Of a stretch of DNA of 64,000 nt, positions 44,847-56,108 are shown piece by piece (positions within the stretch are counted from its first letter, which is position 1; each line of letters begins with the position of its first letter). The notes below the pieces were generated by a model. That model worked only from the letters and a program-made list of their open reading frames with translations. It searched no databases and was not told the origin of the DNA. The stretch spans positions 123,214,133 to 123,278,132 of the forward strand of contig OW121853.1 of the NCBI GenBank assembly GCA_933228895.1, read 5' to 3'. This DNA comes from Platycnemis pennipes (Eukaryota > Arthropoda > Insecta > Odonata > Platycnemididae). The translations under genes were made by a program, and so were the position numbers.

Positions 44847-45471
44847 CGTCAATCTTTCCACCTGTTTTAGAGCATTTAAGTGGATTCCAACGACTTTTGA
44901 TTAGGAAGTCTCTCTTCATCGCTTTCCGCGAATCATAATTCTCTTCCGCCATTCGAAAGGCACACCGTACGGTCATCCGGTATTCCCCGTAGTGACGTAT
45001 AAACGCCAATCCTTCGTCAATGTGTCCACAAGATTGATTCATTCGCAGCTGAGACACACACTCACCTGGAGAGATGCATCTTTAAGTTCCGTTGTAAGCC
45101 CGTCCTCCTGGGTGTGGCGATAGAACATCTGAACGGAATCCCTCGATCGGAAGAGAAGAGAAGGCTGCAGACGACGTGGAATTTTTCTGAAAAGCAAATT
45201 TTTCGGATTAGGAATTATTTTATGTCGGAAAATATAAATAACTGTAAACACCCTCTATGATTACATTGTTCATATTTATTATTTAGTTTGTATTTGCTTT
45301 CTACCAACACGTGTAAATAGAATATTCTAGCTCAGTGATCTCCAACGGGTGTGCCACGGCACCTCTAGGTATCGTACCGTGAGAGATTATTGCGGGAAAA
45401 CGTAAAATGTTTACGCAGGACCAACTTCTAAATAGGTTACTCTCACGCCCGACAAATGGTGAAAGTAATCT
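44847..45471. other. No gene recognised
   Basis: Two minus-strand ORFs (44824-45057 and 45039-45251) overlap and have no recognised domain. Nothing else supported. Confidence 0.35.
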
Positions 45472-46310
45472 ACATCTACATAATACCCCGAAAGCCACCA
45501 TAAAGGTGTGTGGCAGGGGGTGAATTCTCACCAAACATGTACTACATACTATGCATAAAAAAGGATTAGTATTATTTAGTTGGGTAGCTTCAAGTCTTTA
45601 TGCCAACATGCAGCTACTCGTATTGGATATATTTACTGTTGTTCATATCCCTAATTGTACGTGGAAAAAATGACATTTTGAAACTTTCAGTTCGGAAATC
45701 AATTTCTCTAATTTTGTGATTATGGTCCAGTCTACCATAGTAAGTTGGGGTTCGCAAAATATTTTTATCATTATCACTGAAAATATGGTCCTAGAATTTG
45801 TTTAAGAGATTAAGTCTGAATTTCAACCTGCGATCTGACAATGATTCCCACTCTAATTCATTTAATAGACTGGTTACGCTAATAAGGTTATCGCACCGTC
45901 CCTTTACGAATCTTGCCGATCTTCGCTGCACATGTTCAAATTCATTATTTAGACCGATTTCGTAGGGATCCCATACACTGGCAGCATATTCCAAATGAGG
46001 TCTAACAAGGGAAAAGTAGCTGACTTCTCGTACATGATCGTCACATTTACCCAATACTCTTTTGACGGATCCCAGTTTACGATTCGCTTGACTCATTACT
46101 TCACGTGTGTTTACCCCAGGGAAGATCATGTGTCAGTCTTATTCCAAGATATTTAATGGATTCCACGTTTGTTAATTCATTATTACTTATTTTGTAAGTG
46201 CTAGGCGGAGAGCTATTCTTTTTCCAAAAAGTCATTACCAGACACTTTTTAAAGTTTAATTCTAACTGCCATGTATGACACCAATTTTCAATTGAAGCAA
46301 TCGAGGAACT
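45472..46310 (-). mobile_element. LINE-A copy, minus strand
   Basis: The minus strand covers the post-RT part in one open frame (TREVMSQANRKLGSVKRVLG, FSLVRPHLEYAASVWDPYEI, FEHVQRRSARFVKGRCDNLI) then frameshifts and the 3' UTR to TAGATGTAGATTA at 45472. The upstream end reaches the ELNFKKCLVM-like RT end near 46250. Confidence 0.88.
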
Positions 46311-46560
46311 TCTTCCAAGCTAAGGGCTAATTATTGTAAAGCGCCAATTATTCTTGGTAAAGGAGAGGATGAATAAGAAAAAAGTAAGAAGTGTTCCCCG
46401 AGATGGTAATCGAGCCTGAAGTGTGCCGCCAATGTAAAAGGCTGTGAACCACTGTTCTGGCTCTATCACTGATCTGCATAATGCGCACGTTCGCGTGTCC
46501 TTGTTTTTACTTGCTGTTCGTGGGCAAGAAAAAAACACGGTCAATATTCTCCAAATGTTG

Positions 46561-46890
46561 ACTCATCATCATCACCAGTCGTAAATGCTAAGGTCTGTTT
46601 GACGCAGCTCTCCACTCAATTCTCCCATTGGCTAAATATCTTCGTATTTGCATAATTATTATCTTTCACACCCTTCACTAATTGTCCCAAATATGAGTAT
46701 ATGTCTCCTATACCAGGCCTTTCTTTGCCATTCTTCCCGTTCACATGTCCCTCGACACGAATGTCTTCATCAGAACATCGAGTTTAAAAAGGTATGGGCG
46801 AATCAGTTGTCCCGTCTTCTTTTTAAATTTTTCGAAAGACTTGACTTTTTTCTGACTCCTCTCAGGGCTATTTCGTAAGCAACCCGTCGA
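46561..46890 (-). mobile_element. LINE-B 3' fragment, minus strand
   Basis: Diverged reverse-complement LINE-B tail: GATGATGATGAGTCA end, then regions matching AASNQ, NGKNGK and KKRRDN in broken frames. Confidence 0.72.
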
Positions 46891-47028
46891 TATAGCTAAT
46901 CTAATGTTTACTAGCGGAATAAATAATTATTTTCAATTAGTAAATCGAATCACTGCGAAAATTACTCATGTGAGGTCTATAGTGAAGTTTCTGTTCTGTT
47001 GGTAGAGACGAGGAAAAAGCAGAAGTCA

Positions 47029-47190
47029 GGGTCCCACCGCTGCTTTCATCTCGGGATTATCTCGAACAGGTAACCAAGGAGTCACGTGGTATAAACACGA
47101 ATGGTTCGCAAATTCGGTGTGCTAAAACCGCTATTTACAACCTCGTTCATTATGTACACTCGTGTTTTATCTCATCCATGGGCTCTACAG
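47029..47190. repeat. Fold-back repeat FB-1, copy 3, left arm (interrupted)
   Basis: Contains ATCTCGAACAGGTAACCAAG, GAGTCACGTGGTATAAACAC and CTCGTGTTTTATCTCATCC, as in copy 2. The repeat resumes as TCGAGACAGAGGAAAAAGT at 50711 after the transposon and then degrades. Confidence 0.8.
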
Positions 47191-47728
47191 TAGGGTGGGC
47201 CGAAAAAAGGTTTTTTTTCCGGAACAAATTTCCCTATGCGGGAAAGTTGTGTACTGATATCAGGATCTTGCATGCAAAATTTTTTTGAAATCGGATAATA
47301 TTAACCACTGCCGCCCGAGCTCTAAAGTTTAAAATTTTGTGAAAATTCAGGCGGAAATGGGAAACAAACGGTTATGGAGAATAATTTGTTGCAAATATTG
47401 GAACATTGGTAAATATAAACGATAGATACATGTGTTTAGATTACAACACTGAAATGTGAAGTTTATTTGACTCAATCTATGGCTTATGCGATGCCTAAGA
47501 ATAAACGGCTAATTTAGAGTGTAGGCAACCCGCACAACGAAAAAAATTTTACACGCTCCAAGCATCACTTCAAATAGATCACTTTTGGGAGCCGTATTTG
47601 GGATAAAGTAATATTTTTTCGAATGCAGTTCCTTTATAAATGTCTCATACTTCATTTGGGTGTAGATAATACATTAAAACAGACGGTAAAGTTAATTTTT
47701 TAAACTAACCTCAATTATGATGAAGAAT
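47191..47728 (+). repeat. Left terminal inverted repeat
   Basis: Pairs with 50165-50702 in reverse complement. Shared landmarks: TTCCGGA(A/T)CAAATTT, CGCCCGAGCTCTAAAGTTTA, GATAGATACATGTGTTTA and CTAACCTCAATTATG. A few single-base differences and small indels. Confidence 0.88.
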
Positions 47729-47958
47729 TTTATGCATGTTGAGCTATTGCCACAAAAAAAATCAGTTAATCAAGGTAGAATTAAGGCACAGCCTGATCAC
47801 CAAATATTTATTTAAGTAGCTCTTTGCTATTTTCGTGAAGAAACTGCCCAGAACTTACCACGAGGAGGTGGCTACCTACTATCGAGTTCTACCCGTGCCC
47901 TCCCAAACCAGCCTTCCATAGGGCACGTTAGTAGGTATCTGACTATCACTGGTTCTTA

Positions 47959-49340
47959 TTATACCTTATGCTGTACTTTATTTTCAAATTTTGGTCGAAT
48001 TTTTCGGCCTTTTATGCATAATAATGCCCACCCAATCCTGCTTTCTGGACTGCTCACGGATTTTGACGCCACCGTGATCATTTGTACCATCCTTTCAACT
48101 GTTTGTGTGTGGCATGCAAATGGGGGTACTTTCAACAAAGCCCCTTCCTTCAGAATATATCCCAAATCTTTGATCTTATGATATCAGCTATTAAAGGTGG
48201 TTGAGTTACCGCTTTTGTTTTCCAGTCAACTAAGTAGACGTAATCTTGTGCCTCAAAATTCATAGCTGGAAGTTCGAATTTCCTAAATTCCTTCTTCTGA
48301 TTTTCTTCTGATTTTAATATTTTTTCGACGGCAATTTAACGGATCGGTCTTCTCTCATCGGCTAGCATTGCAAGCAGAATATTCTCTGGGTGAGCAAAAA
48401 GAGCGTTTCCCTGAATGATTGAGTAAAGGCGTAATTTGATGTCTCGATTCATATATTTCATGAAATGTATCATGTTCATGATATTCTTCGGACCTTCCGT
48501 GCAGTGTGGTCTTAATTTTATCGCGAACCACATAGGAGTTTATACTTTCATCACAAAAGTTGCCAATCTCATCTGTTCTTTTGAAGGAGTTTTGGTTGAA
48601 ACATATAATCGAAGAACGCGAATTGCTATAGTGGTCCACCTGGAATGAACCATTTTCCCCGGACTTCTCGCTGAAAGACTCTCCAGGCATTCTCCACTTG
48701 AAAAAGCACGTGGTCTCCTTGAGAAACAATCCCGATATCAACTAGAAGCACGGATGCGAGTGCTGCAGCAGCTCGTTTCGATATACAGAATCTTTCACAG
48801 GCAGACGCAAATCTAGACAAATTTAAATTATTTACACCCACCTTTTTTCCAAAAAATCATCAGCATCACTTGCGTCGCGTAATTCTTCATCTGCAGACGT
48901 TTCATCACTTGAGTCTTTCCAAATCTCAGGAACGTCTTGCTCAGGTAGCGTGGAACATTCTAATGATCTTTTTATTTCTAACCTATTTAATTTCCTCTTC
49001 CTCTTGTTAGTTTCCTTGACATCTATGGCACTGATATTCAATTTTCTATCACTACTCTGGTCCTGAAGGAATACACGTTCTAAAAATGGCACTTTGGTGG
49101 TATTATCACAAACCCAATCAGTTCCACCAGAGAATCCACATGCCGCAACATGAGACAGCTGACACGCGTGACGAAGAAAGTCTTGCTTCAGATAAACGAA
49201 AGTCTTCTTGTTGACGGATCGAAGATGCGGTATTTTTCATGGTATTGGCCATGGCTTTTAAGCTTTTTCTGTATTTTCGCCATTGCTTTAATCTTCTTGC
49301 AACCGAAACCACGGTACGCTGCACAATGTAGTTATTCACT
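47959..49340 (-). pseudogene. Transposase-like gene of the long-TIR element, internally deleted
   Basis: Minus-strand blocks in order: a Lys/Arg-rich part (49118-49339), an acidic part ending DASDADDFLEKRWV (48832-49092), SRFASACERFCISKRAAAAL and ASVLLVDIGIVSQGD (about 48710-48825), MWFAIKLRPHCTEGPKNIMN (48474-48533), NALFAHPENILLAMLADERR (about 48342-48402), an in-frame stop, DYVYLVDWKTKAVTQPPL (about 48190-48245) and FACHTQTVERMV (about 48090-48125). From memory the same blocks occur in a family of uncharacterised arthropod proteins. There the stretch between the RAAAAL and WFAIK blocks is several hundred residues long; here it is about 80 codons with stops, so the central region is lost. 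Function as a transposase is inferred from position between TIRs. Confidence 0.65.
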
Positions 49341-50164
49341 CACAGCAATGAATACCAACTGACTGACTACCTCATGCTTATGAAGTGAAATACGCATCTT
49401 GCCCGACAACGGATGGGAATCCCCAAGGAAAATAAAATATTGCAGCGAATATGGTGAGTTAATGAGTAAGATAGTAACAGCAAGAGATGAGGGAGTTTAA
49501 ACATCAGTTACGAGAGTTTAAAATGGGATATGTCTTGTATGAGAATTCTTTGCCATTTTAGCACCGAAGTATTCACGATCAACTCATCACTGGGGCCAGA
49601 GAAGGATAACCTCCGTCCTCCGTCTCATTCATACTTCCTTAACTCTACCACTGGCCATCTTTATCATACCTGACTCTCGTCGCACTAGCTGTACCTGCAA
49701 TCGCTTAGGCAGTAGTTAACTCCCGGTTTTCCAAGAAAGTGCCATTTGGAGGAACACGTATATACCGTACATAGAGATAATGCGTTGATTATGGAACTTT
49801 TCGGTTTACATTTCCTACAGTGAACCACTGCAATTTATCAAAGTTCTTAGAAAAAGCTACTATCTTCTGATGAGTATATCGTAGATATATCAGTCTTTTT
49901 TAACAAAAGAATTCGTTTGGACTCCACAAGTGTATTAAAATGTCTGATTCGTAGTATCTTTCCCAGCGCGCAGCCCGCTTTGTCTCCGAGTGAACACCCA
50001 CTCCTTTTGCAATATAATTCACAAGCATTTACGACACACGAATTCGTTGGATTTGCGAAGAATATCTGCAGCTCAGAAGGACAAGAACCAATTATTGGAT
50101 ATTGCAGTATATACCGAGGAAATTAAATGTTTGAATCACCTTTGTGATGAATATCAGGCCGTGA
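49341..50164. other. Interior of the long-TIR transposon, no gene recognised
   Basis: AT-rich; overlapping plus-strand ORFs at 49917-50181 have no known motif. It would be the 5' side of the transposase gene and may hold its promoter or a lost first exon. Confidence 0.4.
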
Positions 50165-50702
50165 TTCTTCGCCATAATTGAGGTTAGTTTAAAAAAAATA
50201 ACTTTACCGTCTGTTTTAATGTATTATCTATACCCAAATGAAGTATGAGACATTTATAAAGGAACTGAATTCGAAAAAATATTACTTTATCCCAAATACG
50301 GCTCCCAAAAGTGATCTATTTGAAGTGATGCTTGGAGCGTGTAAACTTTTTTCGTTGTGCGGGTTGCCTACACTCTGAATTAGCCGTTTATTCTTAGGCA
50401 TCATATAAGCCATAGATTTAGTCAAATAAACTTCACATTTCAGTGTTGTAATTTAAACACATGTATCTATCGTTTATATTTACCAATGTTTCAATATTTG
50501 CAACAAATTATTCTCCATAACCGTTTGTTTCCCATTTCCGCCTGAATTTTCACAAAATTTTAAACTTTAGAGCTCGGGCGGCAGTGGTTAATATTATCCG
50601 ATTTCAAAAAAATTTTGCATGCAAGATCCTGATATCAGTACACAACTTTCCCGCATAGGGCAAATTTGATCCGGAAAAAAAACCTTTTTTCGGCCCACCC
50701 TA
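50165..50702 (-). repeat. Right terminal inverted repeat
   Basis: Reverse complement of 47191-47728; ends GGCCCACCCTA next to the CTCTACAG duplication. Confidence 0.88.
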
Positions 50703-50734
50703 CTCTACAGTCGAGACAGAGGAAAAAGTAAGAT

Positions 50735-51330
50735 GACAGTTGAATCTCCGGAAGGTTGGTTAAAAACGGTTTGGAAGAAGGAATTCAGTAAGTTAACTTT
50801 GTCAAGAGTGTTTGTTGCCATTTCACCCTTATCATTTTTAATTTAATGGACGGCAGACTTACGGCCTTGCACCACCCTTACGTACGACCAGAAGACTTTT
50901 GGATTTTCCTTCAATTTTTCCCCAAGAGTTTTTCTTTGGAATTCTGCAAATGCTAAGAGCTAAGAGCTGTCTTTGTATCGGATTTTGAAATTTTATAATT
51001 TTCAATTATTACGTTACGCTTATCAACGGGCATATATTTACTAATTCTTTTCATTTTTGCATGACATATTCACTGTCGTCTCAGAGATTTTCTCACTTCG
51101 GCATTGTACCACCTAGGTTCAGTGCTTTCTTTTTTAAATTTACTACTACTACTACTTTTTTAATTTTACTATCTATTGATTCCAGAGCACATGATATTAA
51201 TGAACGACTTCCATGAACCCTCCGTACTACGTTTATGGAAGACTTTTTAAAATCCGATAAGGAATCTCTCAAATAAATTTAAAGTTCGCAAAATCTGCTC
51301 TTTAAAAAATGTAAATCTTTCTTTTTTGTT
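50735..51330 (-). mobile_element. LINE-A ORF2 linker region, minus strand
   Basis: The minus strand reads WYNAEVRKSLRRQ, KMKRISKYMPVDKRN, FAEFQRKTLGEKLKENPKVF and WSYVRV, the segment between endonuclease and RT of jockey/CR1-type ORF2. Several stops. The only part of the window covering this region of the LINE-A type. Confidence 0.7.
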
Positions 51331-51500
51331 TCAAATTCTTATCTAAAGTTAGGGCGAATTTTTCAGTCAGAACTCGTAAATATAATTCAGGAATTAGCGT
51401 TGTATCTCTCAGAGTTGCTCGTAGGTAGGTACTGTATACAGAGACTAGTATTTTTACATGCCTGCATGGTAGTAATTTTAATTTTAATTCTAATTTAATG

Positions 51501-51555
51501 TTGTGATGGTTCACCCTTTGCCACACACGCTCGCGGTGGCTTGCAAGGTATTATG
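51501..51555 (+). mobile_element. LINE-A 3' terminal fragment
   Basis: CCCTTTGCCACACACGCTCG and GGTGGCTTGCAAGGTATTAT; about 55 bp. Confidence 0.75.
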
Positions 51556-52311
51556 AATATTACTAATATAATAATATAAAAGTAACTCAGACATTAAGTA
51601 CTCTACAGCAAGGATTTATGATATTTGCCTAACAAATTCACGATGTACATTTAAGATTATGAACGTCTATTTTTTTTACAGTTATTTACTAATGTCTCCA
51701 GAAGGAAAACAAGTTGACAAACTCGAACTCGTGGGGGCAGGCTCGCATCAATTAGTAATGAAATCACGAAATGTGGTTCATGAATGTTCAGCAGGGAGAA
51801 AATAATCAAACCATATGAAGCCATTGTCCACCGGAAGTAGCTATTGTCTCGTGTTTATCATTGTGTAAGATATTTCGAAATAGAAAGTGCACAGGTTTCA
51901 TCAACAAGTTATGGAGACTATTGCACGCCAGAGAACAAAAGCAGTTACGCATGGCCCTGGGTGGATTTTGCATTAACTTTCAACAAAAGACGTTGGCTGA
52001 GTAAATGCTTGCATATGGATCTCGTTTCCGACGGCGGGGGACTTGCCCTCGGAATCCACTCACGGGAGGCGATTTCAGCCCGGGGCAAACGTTCAAAGGG
52101 TTCTATCGGGGCGAAAATGGCGCCACCATCTCACGGCGCTCAATCGAGGAAGTTGCCGAAGTACCTACATCGTTCGTAGACGCCGATGAAAAGGCACGGG
52201 GAGACGATCTTTCAACTGCCGAGTAAATATAGACGCCTTCTCTTCCGAGCCGCCAAGAACTAAATGGCTATGTTTTGATTAGAATTCAACTTCCAATCAT
52301 TTTGGCGCAAG
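51556..52311. other. No gene recognised
   Basis: A plus-strand ORF at 51844-52179 and another at 52005-52226 overlap in different frames; neither resembles a known family. The 52030-52150 part is GC-rich. Confidence 0.35.
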
Positions 52312-52376
52312 ATATGTAGTGCATGTTTGGTGCGAATCCACCCCCAGCCACACACATTTAGGGTGGCTTGCAGGGT
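52312..52376 (+). mobile_element. LINE-A 3' terminal fragment, tail-to-tail with next
   Basis: AGTGCATGTTTGGTGCGAAT to GGTGGCTTGCAGGGT; its TAGATG tail is absent because the next copy, in opposite orientation, begins at the join. Confidence 0.82.
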
Positions 52377-52948
52377 ACATCTACATAATACCCTGCAAGC
52401 CACCACAAGGGTGTGTGGCAGGGGGTGATTTCTCACCAAACATGCACTACATATCATGCATAAAAAAGGGACAGTATTAATATATTAGTCAGAACTACAC
52501 TATTTAAAAAAGATAGAAATTGCAAAGCAAACATGCAAAAACATTCTGTTAGTAGGGTTAGCTTTAAGTACTCATACCGGCATGCAGCTACCAATGCTAT
52601 TCATTGCGACTCTCCGATTGGACATATTTACCGTTATTCGTATCTCTAATTGTACGAGGGAAAAAGGACATTTTGAATCGGTCAGTTCGGCAATCAATTT
52701 CTCTAATTTTATGATCATGGTCCAGTCTGCCATAGTAAGTTGGGGTTCGCAAAATATTTTTAACATCATCACTGAAAATATTGCCTTGGAATTTATTTAA
52801 GATATTAAGTCTAAATTTCAACCTGCGATCTGACAATGAATCCCATTTCAATTCATTTAATAGACTGGTTACGCTAATATAATTATCGTATCGTCTCTTT
52901 ACAAATATTGCCGATCTTCGCTGCAACGTTCAAGTTCATTACTTAGAC
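52377..52948 (-). mobile_element. LINE-A 3' fragment, minus strand
   Basis: The minus strand has QRRSAIFVKRRYDNYISVTS, LNELKWDSLSDRRLKFRLN, NILRTPTYYGRLDHDHKIRE and FFPRTIRDTNNGKYVQ in one open frame (52597-52926), then the 3' UTR. One of the least damaged LINE-A tails. Confidence 0.9.
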
Positions 52949-53216
52949 CGAAGACCGGGTACTATGTAGATGAATTACTCTTCTCTCACCGTTGGCAAGG
53001 AAGGATAAAACAAACGCAAAGCGCCACACGGCCGACACACGACAAAACGGTACAATAATTTACATTTGATTCACTCTCCCCTAAGAAAAACACAGTTACA
53101 CATTAGGGACCAAGCCTATGTTTTGCTGTCTGTTTGGTACATTTCCCGAGCTATGGTACTTGATAGCATGTGGCTTAATACCGTCTGTGAAACAGCCAGT
53201 AAATGACTTTTCAGGT

Positions 53217-53914
53217 TAACACAGAAAGAAAAAAACACGATCCAAATCCACAAAAATAAACTTTACTACGACCCGGGTTTCACTGTATTACAGCATCGTC
53301 AGGTAGCTGGCATCCGAGAGGGGGATCCCCACTCGGTTGCTGCTCCTTCACCAAGGGGGGAAAACGAAAGGAGGCCTCCATCATCGGCACCGCTCACCCC
53401 ACAGCAAGGAAGGGAGTCATCGCATTTCAAACCCTTTGTAAAGGGGCATCACACAGGGGTCTGCCCCTCCCACATTTACGACCTGTAAACGGTGCACCCA
53501 ACGGACGAGGTCCCGTGCTGCAACCAACTTCTAGAGAAACTTCTTGTCTTCAAGGGAACCTTTCGAGACTTTTGTTTTTATATTCGCCACTCATTTGTGA
53601 CCACCTCACCCCCTGTTACCCACTCCTGCCCACGTCTCCCACACTTCCTTTTTCCCCACATTGGTTACTTCTGTTGACCACTAATAACCGTCCACTCCCA
53701 CGCTCCTCCCCTTTCCTCCCTCCCACAACCCCCCCCCCCCATTTAGGTTTTTTAATATATATTTTGGTGCATCTTAGATATACGCTACCTGACGACGCTG
53801 TAATACAGTGAAACCCGGGTCGTAGTAAAGTTCATTTTTGTGGATTTGGATGTTTTTTTTTCTTTCGGTGTTACCATGTTTCGCTTCCACTCCATATCGC
53901 CTAAATCTTCAGAG
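53217..53914. mobile_element. PLE-like fold-back with hammerhead-like cores, 10-bp TSD
   Basis: Arms 53217-53302 and 53789-53874, a 486-bp non-coding middle and a one-sided tail 53875-53914. CTTTTCAGGT at 53207-53216 is repeated at 53915-53924. Each arm has CTGACGA, a GCTG/CAGT stem, GAAAC and CCGGGTC (plus 53789-53821, minus 53302-53270). The CCCGGG palindrome could serve as a short stem III or as an intermolecular pairing site. The middle has ORFs but nothing like RT or GIY-YIG. Confidence 0.78.
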
Positions 53915-53989
53915 CTTTTCAGGTATTTAGTGGGGTATCATTTTATTGTGGCCATAGGATTGCAAGGAAAAGGTGCATTGAATACGACT

Positions 53990-54253
53990 GTATTAGTCTG
54001 CTGAAAACCCTACGAAGAAGACGGGACAACTTAATCGGTCACATCTGAAGACACGATGGCCTGATGAAGACAATCGTCGAGGGAAAAGTGAACGGGAAGA
54101 ATGGAAAAAGCAGGCCTCGTATGAGATACATGGAACAAGTAGTGAAGGATGTAAAAGAGAGGAATTACGTTGATATGAAGAGGTTAGCCGATAGAAGAAT
54201 CGAGCGGAGGGCAGTGTCACACCAATCCTAGGATTGTTGACCGATGATGATGA
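53990..54253 (+). mobile_element. LINE-B 3' fragment
   Basis: Reads KTLRRRRDNLIGHI-like residues, [23 protein letters not shown] residues and MKRLADRRIERRAVSHQS-like residues, ending GACCGATGATGATGATATT. Confidence 0.85.
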
Positions 54254-54298
54254 TATTATAATAATGACTACTTATTGTACTTTGTAATAAGGTGACTG

Positions 54299-54934
54299 AA
54301 TGGGGGCGCTTATCTGGAACGAAATCGCAATTCTGTACACGAAATATATGCCACACACCCTAGCGGTGGCTTGCAGGGTATCGTGTAGATGTAGATGTAT
54401 AAAAATAAATATCATTATAATGTATATATATAATAAAATATACACGAGATATATAATAAATATCGTTAGATGGAAACGAAAAACGAATTTTGGTGCAAAA
54501 ATTAATCTTCTAACCACAAACATTCACTCATAAATCAAAAATTAAAATAAGCAAAAGGTGACGCCCACCGAAAAAGCTGCTGTGATAACATTGACGTCAT
54601 TTTCCTCCCGTCCTCGGCTGCTTTTAGGGGAAGGGAGTGGAGTGGGGTTCTCGGAATGTCTACTCGACCAGATCCTGTCGCAACCGCTCCTATTGGCAGA
54701 GTCAGCTGTGTCCCCCCATTGCGATGAGGCGAAGTAGCTTCGCGGGCTCAGTTGTGATTGGACGAAGTCGAATACATCAGAGGTTGCACCCCGCCCACTT
54801 TTCCGAAAGGGTTAAAAACATCAGTTTTTTGCCGCTTATAACTCGAGAAATAATTGATGGATCAAAAAACGGAAAAATTTTTATTTTGCAAACTATCAGT
54901 TTCGGCAATAAAAAATATGGTAAACGACCCCATT
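54299..54934 (+). mobile_element. MITE-M copy 4, with internal insertion
   Basis: From AATGGGGGCGCTTATC to GTAAACGACCCCATT, with all internal landmarks (GGTGACGCCCACCGAAAAAG, GACGTCATTTTCC, GTGATTGGACGAAG, CGCCCACTTTTCCGAAAGGG). Interrupted near 54350 by a LINE-A tail and AT-rich sequence. Confidence 0.8.
54350..54463 (+). mobile_element. LINE-A tail fragment inside MITE-M
   Basis: GCCACACACCCTAGCGGTGG, GTATCGTGTAGATGTAGATG, then an ATA-rich stretch. MITE-M reading resumes at ATCGTTAGATGGAAACG; AAATAT on both sides may be the TSD. Confidence 0.75.
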
Positions 54935-55175
54935 CCTACACCCGCAATAGGAATCACAGGAATATCCTCGTGTCTCATGCAAATGATAGAACATACATTT
55001 AACAAAAGAAACCGCATTGGAGTAAGTAAATATACTTTAATTCTTGACATACATGCGCCTGGACCTTATTCACCCTCTGCCACTCACGCTAGTGATAGAT
55101 TTTGGGTAAAAAAATAAATAAGAAGATGAATTGGATGTTTACACACACTACCTGTAACGTACAGCATAGCATATG

Positions 55176-55582
55176 CATCTAAATCCACATAATACCCTGC
55201 AAACCACCCTGAAGGTGTGTGGCAGGGGATGGATTTACACAAAACAAGGATTGCATATCGTGCATAAAAAAAGGATTGGTAATAATATACTAGCCTAAAC
55301 TTTACAATTTAGGAAAAAGATGAAAATAGCAGAGCAAGCATGCAATATCATGCTTGTTAATTGGGTTAGCTTAAACTCCTAAAGCATGCAATATCATACT
55401 GTTAGTTGGCTTATACCAACATGCAACTACCTACACTATCCATTGATACACTCGTATTGGACATATTTACCGCTATTCATATCCCTAATTGTACGAGGAA
55501 AGAAGGACATTTTGAATGTCAGTTCGGCAATCAATTTCTCTAATTTTGTGTTCATGGTCCAGTCTACCATAGTAAGTTGGGG
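55176..55582 (-). mobile_element. LINE-A 3' fragment, minus strand
   Basis: 3' UTR with an internal duplication of the AAAGCATGCAATATCAT block (about 55340-55400), then coding sequence up to the NILRTPTYYG-like region, cut at about 55582. Confidence 0.83.
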
Positions 55583-55770
55583 GTATATACATAGATCAGT
55601 AAAGCTTTACTAAGCTTATTAAGTAAATACAAGTTACTTGCTATCACGTAAGAAAATTATTACTATCATCGTTAGACATCTCTACAAATTTTGGGCGATA
55701 GATCTGACATGGTAAGCCACGTTATTCAATTCTTTCTTGTGAACTCATGCGGTTTATATGAGTCATGAGC

Positions 55771-56100
55771 CAGTGGCGTAGCCAGGTATTTCGTTCGGGG
55801 GGGGTCCGTGGGAAATTTTTTTTGAAAAACAGGGTACTAATTGCAAGTAGAGGGTTTTTAACTAATTTTAAAACTTTTCATAATCTAAAAAACTTCATTT
55901 TTCAATGTGGCTGGAGTGAAAACTAGGCAGTAGAGAGTCCACAGTCGAAACTCGGCCAGCTATACAAACAACGCCATTACACTACCCGAACGGCCGAGCC
56001 TCGAGCAACGGCTGCTCCATGCTTAATTAATTTTTTTATATGTCTTAATATTTCGGGGGGGGTCCGGACCCCCCGGACCTCCCCCCTCGCTACGCCACTG
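55771..56100. mobile_element. hAT-type MITE, 8-bp TSD
   Basis: Ends CAGTGGCGTAGCCAGG and CTCGCTACGCCACTG are inverted; TCATGAGC flanks both sides (55763-55770, 56101-56108). Subterminal G-runs and C-runs face each other. 330 bp, non-coding. Confidence 0.9.
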
Positions 56101-56108
56101 TCATGAGC

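Larger units (their letters stand above)
47191..50702. mobile_element. 3.5-kb DNA transposon with ~538-bp TIRs
   Basis: Inverted ends begin TAGGGTGGGCCGAAAAAAGG and stay alignable for about 538 bp. CTCTACAG flanks both sides (47183-47190, 50703-50710), an 8-bp TSD. FB-1 copy 2 has the unoccupied sequence GGGGGCTCTATAGTCGAGAC. Inside is a minus-strand transposase-like pseudogene. The 8-bp TSD and TAGGG terminus are compatible with hAT or other 8-bp-target superfamilies; the protein does not look like a standard hAT transposase to me, so the superfamily is left open. Confidence 0.85.

Noticed and set aside
53303..53788. ORFs in the middle of the 53-kb fold-back as a coding gene
   Set aside because: Pro/Leu-rich frames over C-rich low-complexity DNA; nothing like RT or GIY-YIG.
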